Source: Nemertoderma westbladi (Eukaryota; Xenacoelomorpha; Nemertodermatida; Nemertodermatidae). Taken from it: a stretch of 20,444 nucleotides of DNA. The DNA lies in assembly GCA_032718475.1 (NCBI GenBank), contig JAUCBJ010006050.1:1-20444 (forward strand). The letters are read 5' to 3'. The notes below the pieces were generated by a model. That model did not search any database. It was not told the origin of the DNA and saw nothing but the letters and a program-made list of their open reading frames with translations. This document shows positions 17,816 to 20,444 of the stretch, in pieces. How positions within the stretch are numbered: the stretch's first letter is position 1; every line of letters starts with the position of its first letter. Made by a program: the position numbers and the translations under genes.

Positions 17816-18372
17816 AAAAAACCAGCGCAACCGTTTGGTGAAGTCTACACAAATTTTTTATGTCCCATATCAGTACTAAACATCTACAGTATGTGGGGTA
17901 TCTCAGTAATGTATAAAATTCCTATGGGGTCACAGGCTGGAGCCTGTATTACATTATACAGTCAAAAAATAATGAGTTACTGGACATCTCCGTTAAATTA
18001 AACTAAACGAGGTTCATAACCTCTAAGGGCTGCGTACAAATTACGGATTGTTAATTTTCTGAAATGTGAACCACAAATGTTTATAAATACACATTGATTG
18101 TACTACATTAACTCTAATCGAATAAATTAATCATATTGTATTGTAAATCTAACAAATAAGTTCATATCCACATTAATCAGCCATGCGCGTAAGTAAGTAA
18201 CACATAAAATACTCGAGAAACCAGTTGGAAATGTGGGGCGTAGTCACAACTGCGAGCCTTCGGCAAACGGAAATATTACACTATGGCTGTTTTTGAAAAG
18301 TCTGCGTTGGTGTGTGGCGGGTGTGTGTGTGTCAGAGGACAATATTTTAGCCATAGTATAAAGATTTCCTAC
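17816..18372. other. 3' flank of the LamG-like gene
   Basis: Non-coding sequence downstream of the minus-strand gene's stop, probably including its 3' UTR. No exact AATAAA was seen on the minus strand close to the stop; a weak variant TATAAA (plus-strand TTTATA) lies near 18080. A small palindrome GAGGTTCATAACCTC lies at 18009-18023, and a GT-rich run at 18309-18333. Confidence 0.4.
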
Positions 18373-19049
18373 TTAACCCGGTTGCATCATGTCGATGAAA
18401 ATATGTGTGAGCTTTTGGTTGGTTAGATGGCAGTTGTAGTAACGGACGTGAGTGATATAGCCGGGGAAGAAGCGGACTTCACCATAATACTTCCCTCGAC
18501 CAATTACAAACGATGTAGAAGGTGAACGCGTTGCAGTTTCGATACGTTCCTCAGAATAAGCGAATTCATCGTCTCCCTTCCTGACACGACTGTACAAATA
18601 CTTCTTCCCGTTTGTAGCACTCACAGATGCGACTACCATGTACCATCGAACCTGAATGCTTGGGAGAGGGTTGAACTCACCACCACCACCTTCCGTGTCA
18701 AACTGGAATGTATTGTATTTGGTTGAATCGCCTGAATCATCCATCCGAACGACTCGCAACCGTGACCCGATATCACTATTGTGAGAGAATTCCCAAATTG
18801 GACCTGGGCTATTAGGAATATTCTTTTTTATGAGTGCGATTACAGTGTAGGTTGGTGAGAGCATCTTAGAGGCTCCGTCTATATCGACGGTTATGTAGCC
18901 GTTATTCGAAAAATACGCTGCGTTGAATGGATTAGGTAGAGGCCAATTGACGCCATTGACAACTCCGTTCAGATTTCCATATGTGTCGTTTGCTGCATAA
19001 ATCGATGTTAGTGGCCAGAAGTGTTGGTTTGCGATAGAATCGCAATTAC
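18373..19049 (-). CDS. Last exon of a LamG/ConA-like domain protein
   Basis: On the minus strand the open frame runs from a splice-acceptor-like CGCAG (AG at 19051-19050) to TAA at 18375-18373, giving 224 full codons. The first codon is split after its first base, so the intron is phase 1, the class typical of shuffled extracellular modules. The translation has the order of conserved features of a LamG-type jellyroll: HFWPLTSIY near residue 9, NAAYFSNNGYITV near 43, YTVIALI near 67, GPIWEFS at 82, RWYMVVASVS near 134, and VIGRGKYYGEVRFFPGY from 181, ending soon after the last strand. It is probably part of a secreted or cell-surface protein; ligand unknown. There is no signal peptide or membrane segment in this exon. 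An alternative start at ATG 18864 would delete the first strands and is less likely. Upstream exons lie beyond the window. Confidence 0.72.
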
Positions 19050-19068
19050 CTGCGATTATAAATTATTA

Positions 19069-20444
19069 AGAAAATTATAACAATCCAGAATATTGTATAT
19101 GATAACAAAGCAGATTGTCTCATTGAGAAAATTATAACAATCCAGAATATTGTATATGATAACAAAGCAGATTGTCTCATTGAGAAAATTATAACAATCC
19201 AGAATATTGTATATGATAACAAAGCAGATTGTCTCATTGAGAAAATTATAACAATCCAGAATATTGTATATGATAACAAAGCAGATTGTCTCATTGAGAA
19301 AATTATAACAATCCAGAATATTGTATATGATAACAAAGCAGATTGTCTCATTGAGAAAATTATAACAATCCAGAATATTGTATATGATAACAAAGCAGAT
19401 TGTCTCATTGAGAAAATTATAACAATCCAGAATATTGTATATGATAACAAAGCAGATTGTCTCATTGAGAAAATTATAACAATCCAGAATATTGTATATG
19501 ATAACAAAGCAGATTGTCTCATTGAGAAAATTATAACAATCCAGAATATTGTATATGATAACAAAGCAGATTGTCTCATTGAGAAAATTATAACAATCCA
19601 GAATATTGTATATGATAACAAAGCAGATTGTCTCATTGAGAAAATTATAACAATCCAGAATATTGTATATGATAACAAAGCAGATTGTCTCATTGAGAAA
19701 ATTATAACAATCCAGAATATTGTATATGATAACAAAGCAGATTGTCTCATTGAGAAAATTATAACAATCCAGAATATTGTATGTGATAACAAAGCAGATT
19801 GTCTCAGTGAGAAAATTATAACAATCCAGAATATTGTATATGATAACAAAGCAGATTGTCTCATTGAGAAAATTATAACAATCCAGAATATTGTATATGA
19901 TAACAAAGCAGATTGTCTCATTGAGAAAATTATAACAATCCAGAATATTGTATATGATAACAAAGCAGATTGTCTCATTGAGAAAATTATAACAATCCAG
20001 AATATTGTATATGATAACAAAGCAGATTGTCTCATTGAGAAAATTATAACAATCCAGAATATTGTATATGATAACAAAGCAGATTGTCTCATTGAGAAAA
20101 TTATAACAATCCAGAATATTGTATATGATAACAAAGCAGATTGTCTCATTGAGAAAATTATAACAATCCAGAATATTGTATATGATAACAAAGCAGATTG
20201 TCTCATTGAGAAAATTATAACAATCCAGAATATTGTATATGATAACAAAGCAGATTGTCTCATTGAGAAAATTATAACAATCCAGAATATTGTATATGAT
20301 AACAAAGCAGATTGTCTCATTGAGAAAATTATAACAATCCAGAATATTGTATATGATAACAAAGCAGATTGTCTCATTGAGAAAATTATAACAATCCAGA
20401 ATATTGTATATGATAACAAAGCAGATTGTCTCATTGAGAAAATT
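19069..20444. repeat. 57-bp tandem array, nearly identical units
   Basis: About 24 head-to-tail copies of a 57-bp unit (containing GAGAAAATTATAACAATCC and GATAACAAAGCAGATTG) continue to the window edge. By eye only two substitutions were found, at 19783 and 19807, both in one unit. Because 57 is a multiple of three, frames without a stop stay open across the array: two minus-strand frames and one plus-strand frame. The hydrophobic 19-residue periodic translation on the minus strand (19046-20434) is a result of this and shows no other sign of being a protein. The array lies in the intron directly upstream of the LamG-like exon. Confidence 0.96.

Noticed and set aside
19046-20434. 462-codon hydrophobic repeat ORF on the minus strand
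   Set aside because: It follows from a stop-free frame in a 57-bp unit, which has about a 40% chance per frame. It has no non-repeat protein sequence, and it runs out of frame into the LamG-like exon.

Overview
The window reads as animal genomic DNA that is mostly non-coding, AT-rich and repeat-laden. No operon structure, Shine-Dalgarno-led genes, tRNA, rRNA or CRISPR array was seen. The background carries the palindromic octamer TAGGCCTA about fifteen times, many CAGTAC and ACCGGTA palindromes, decayed copies of three non-LTR retrotransposons (LINEs), and one exon of a LamG/concanavalin-A-like extracellular protein. Together these suggest a marine invertebrate, possibly a deuterostome such as an echinoderm. 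The species assignment is inference from general familiarity, not from a marker gene.

Layout. 1-1217: minisatellite of 26/22-bp units with higher-order structure and an internal inversion. 1218-3330: host intergenic DNA rich in TAGGCCTA, with a G18 tract and one small coding-like ORF on the minus strand. 3331-4297: 5'-truncated L2-type LINE on the plus strand, ending in a stem-loop and a (TTA)n tail. 4886-6920: 5'-truncated non-LTR element on the minus strand, flanked by a perfect 12-bp target-site duplication. 6933-8030: AT-rich DNA with one RFX X-box-like site. About 8030-10851: second LINE relic on the plus strand (CR1/L2-like), with in-frame stops, frameshifts and a deletion through the reverse-transcriptase core. 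10852-14850: AT-rich DNA with short tandem arrays of palindromic or TF-site-like motifs and a cluster of long G and C tracts. 16721-17815: two adjacent decayed tandem arrays, one with a CTCF-like motif in each ~150-bp unit and the next with an X-box-like motif in each ~135-bp unit. 18373-19049: last exon of a minus-strand gene with a LamG-like domain. 19069-20444: almost perfectly homogeneous 57-bp tandem array running off the window edge, lying in the intron directly upstream of that exon.

Genes do not form a pathway here. The only well-supported host coding sequence is the LamG-like terminal exon. The other protein-like stretches are dead retrotransposon ORF2 fragments or reading-frame by-products of tandem repeats. 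I found no convincing new multi-gene system. The more unusual observations are the structured tandem arrays: a minisatellite lacking stop triplets in all six frames and close to purine-pyrimidine alternation, the 21-bp spaced CTACGCGTAG palindromes, the side-by-side CTCF-like and X-box-like arrays, and the exclusion of TAGGCCTA from the retrotransposon insertions.
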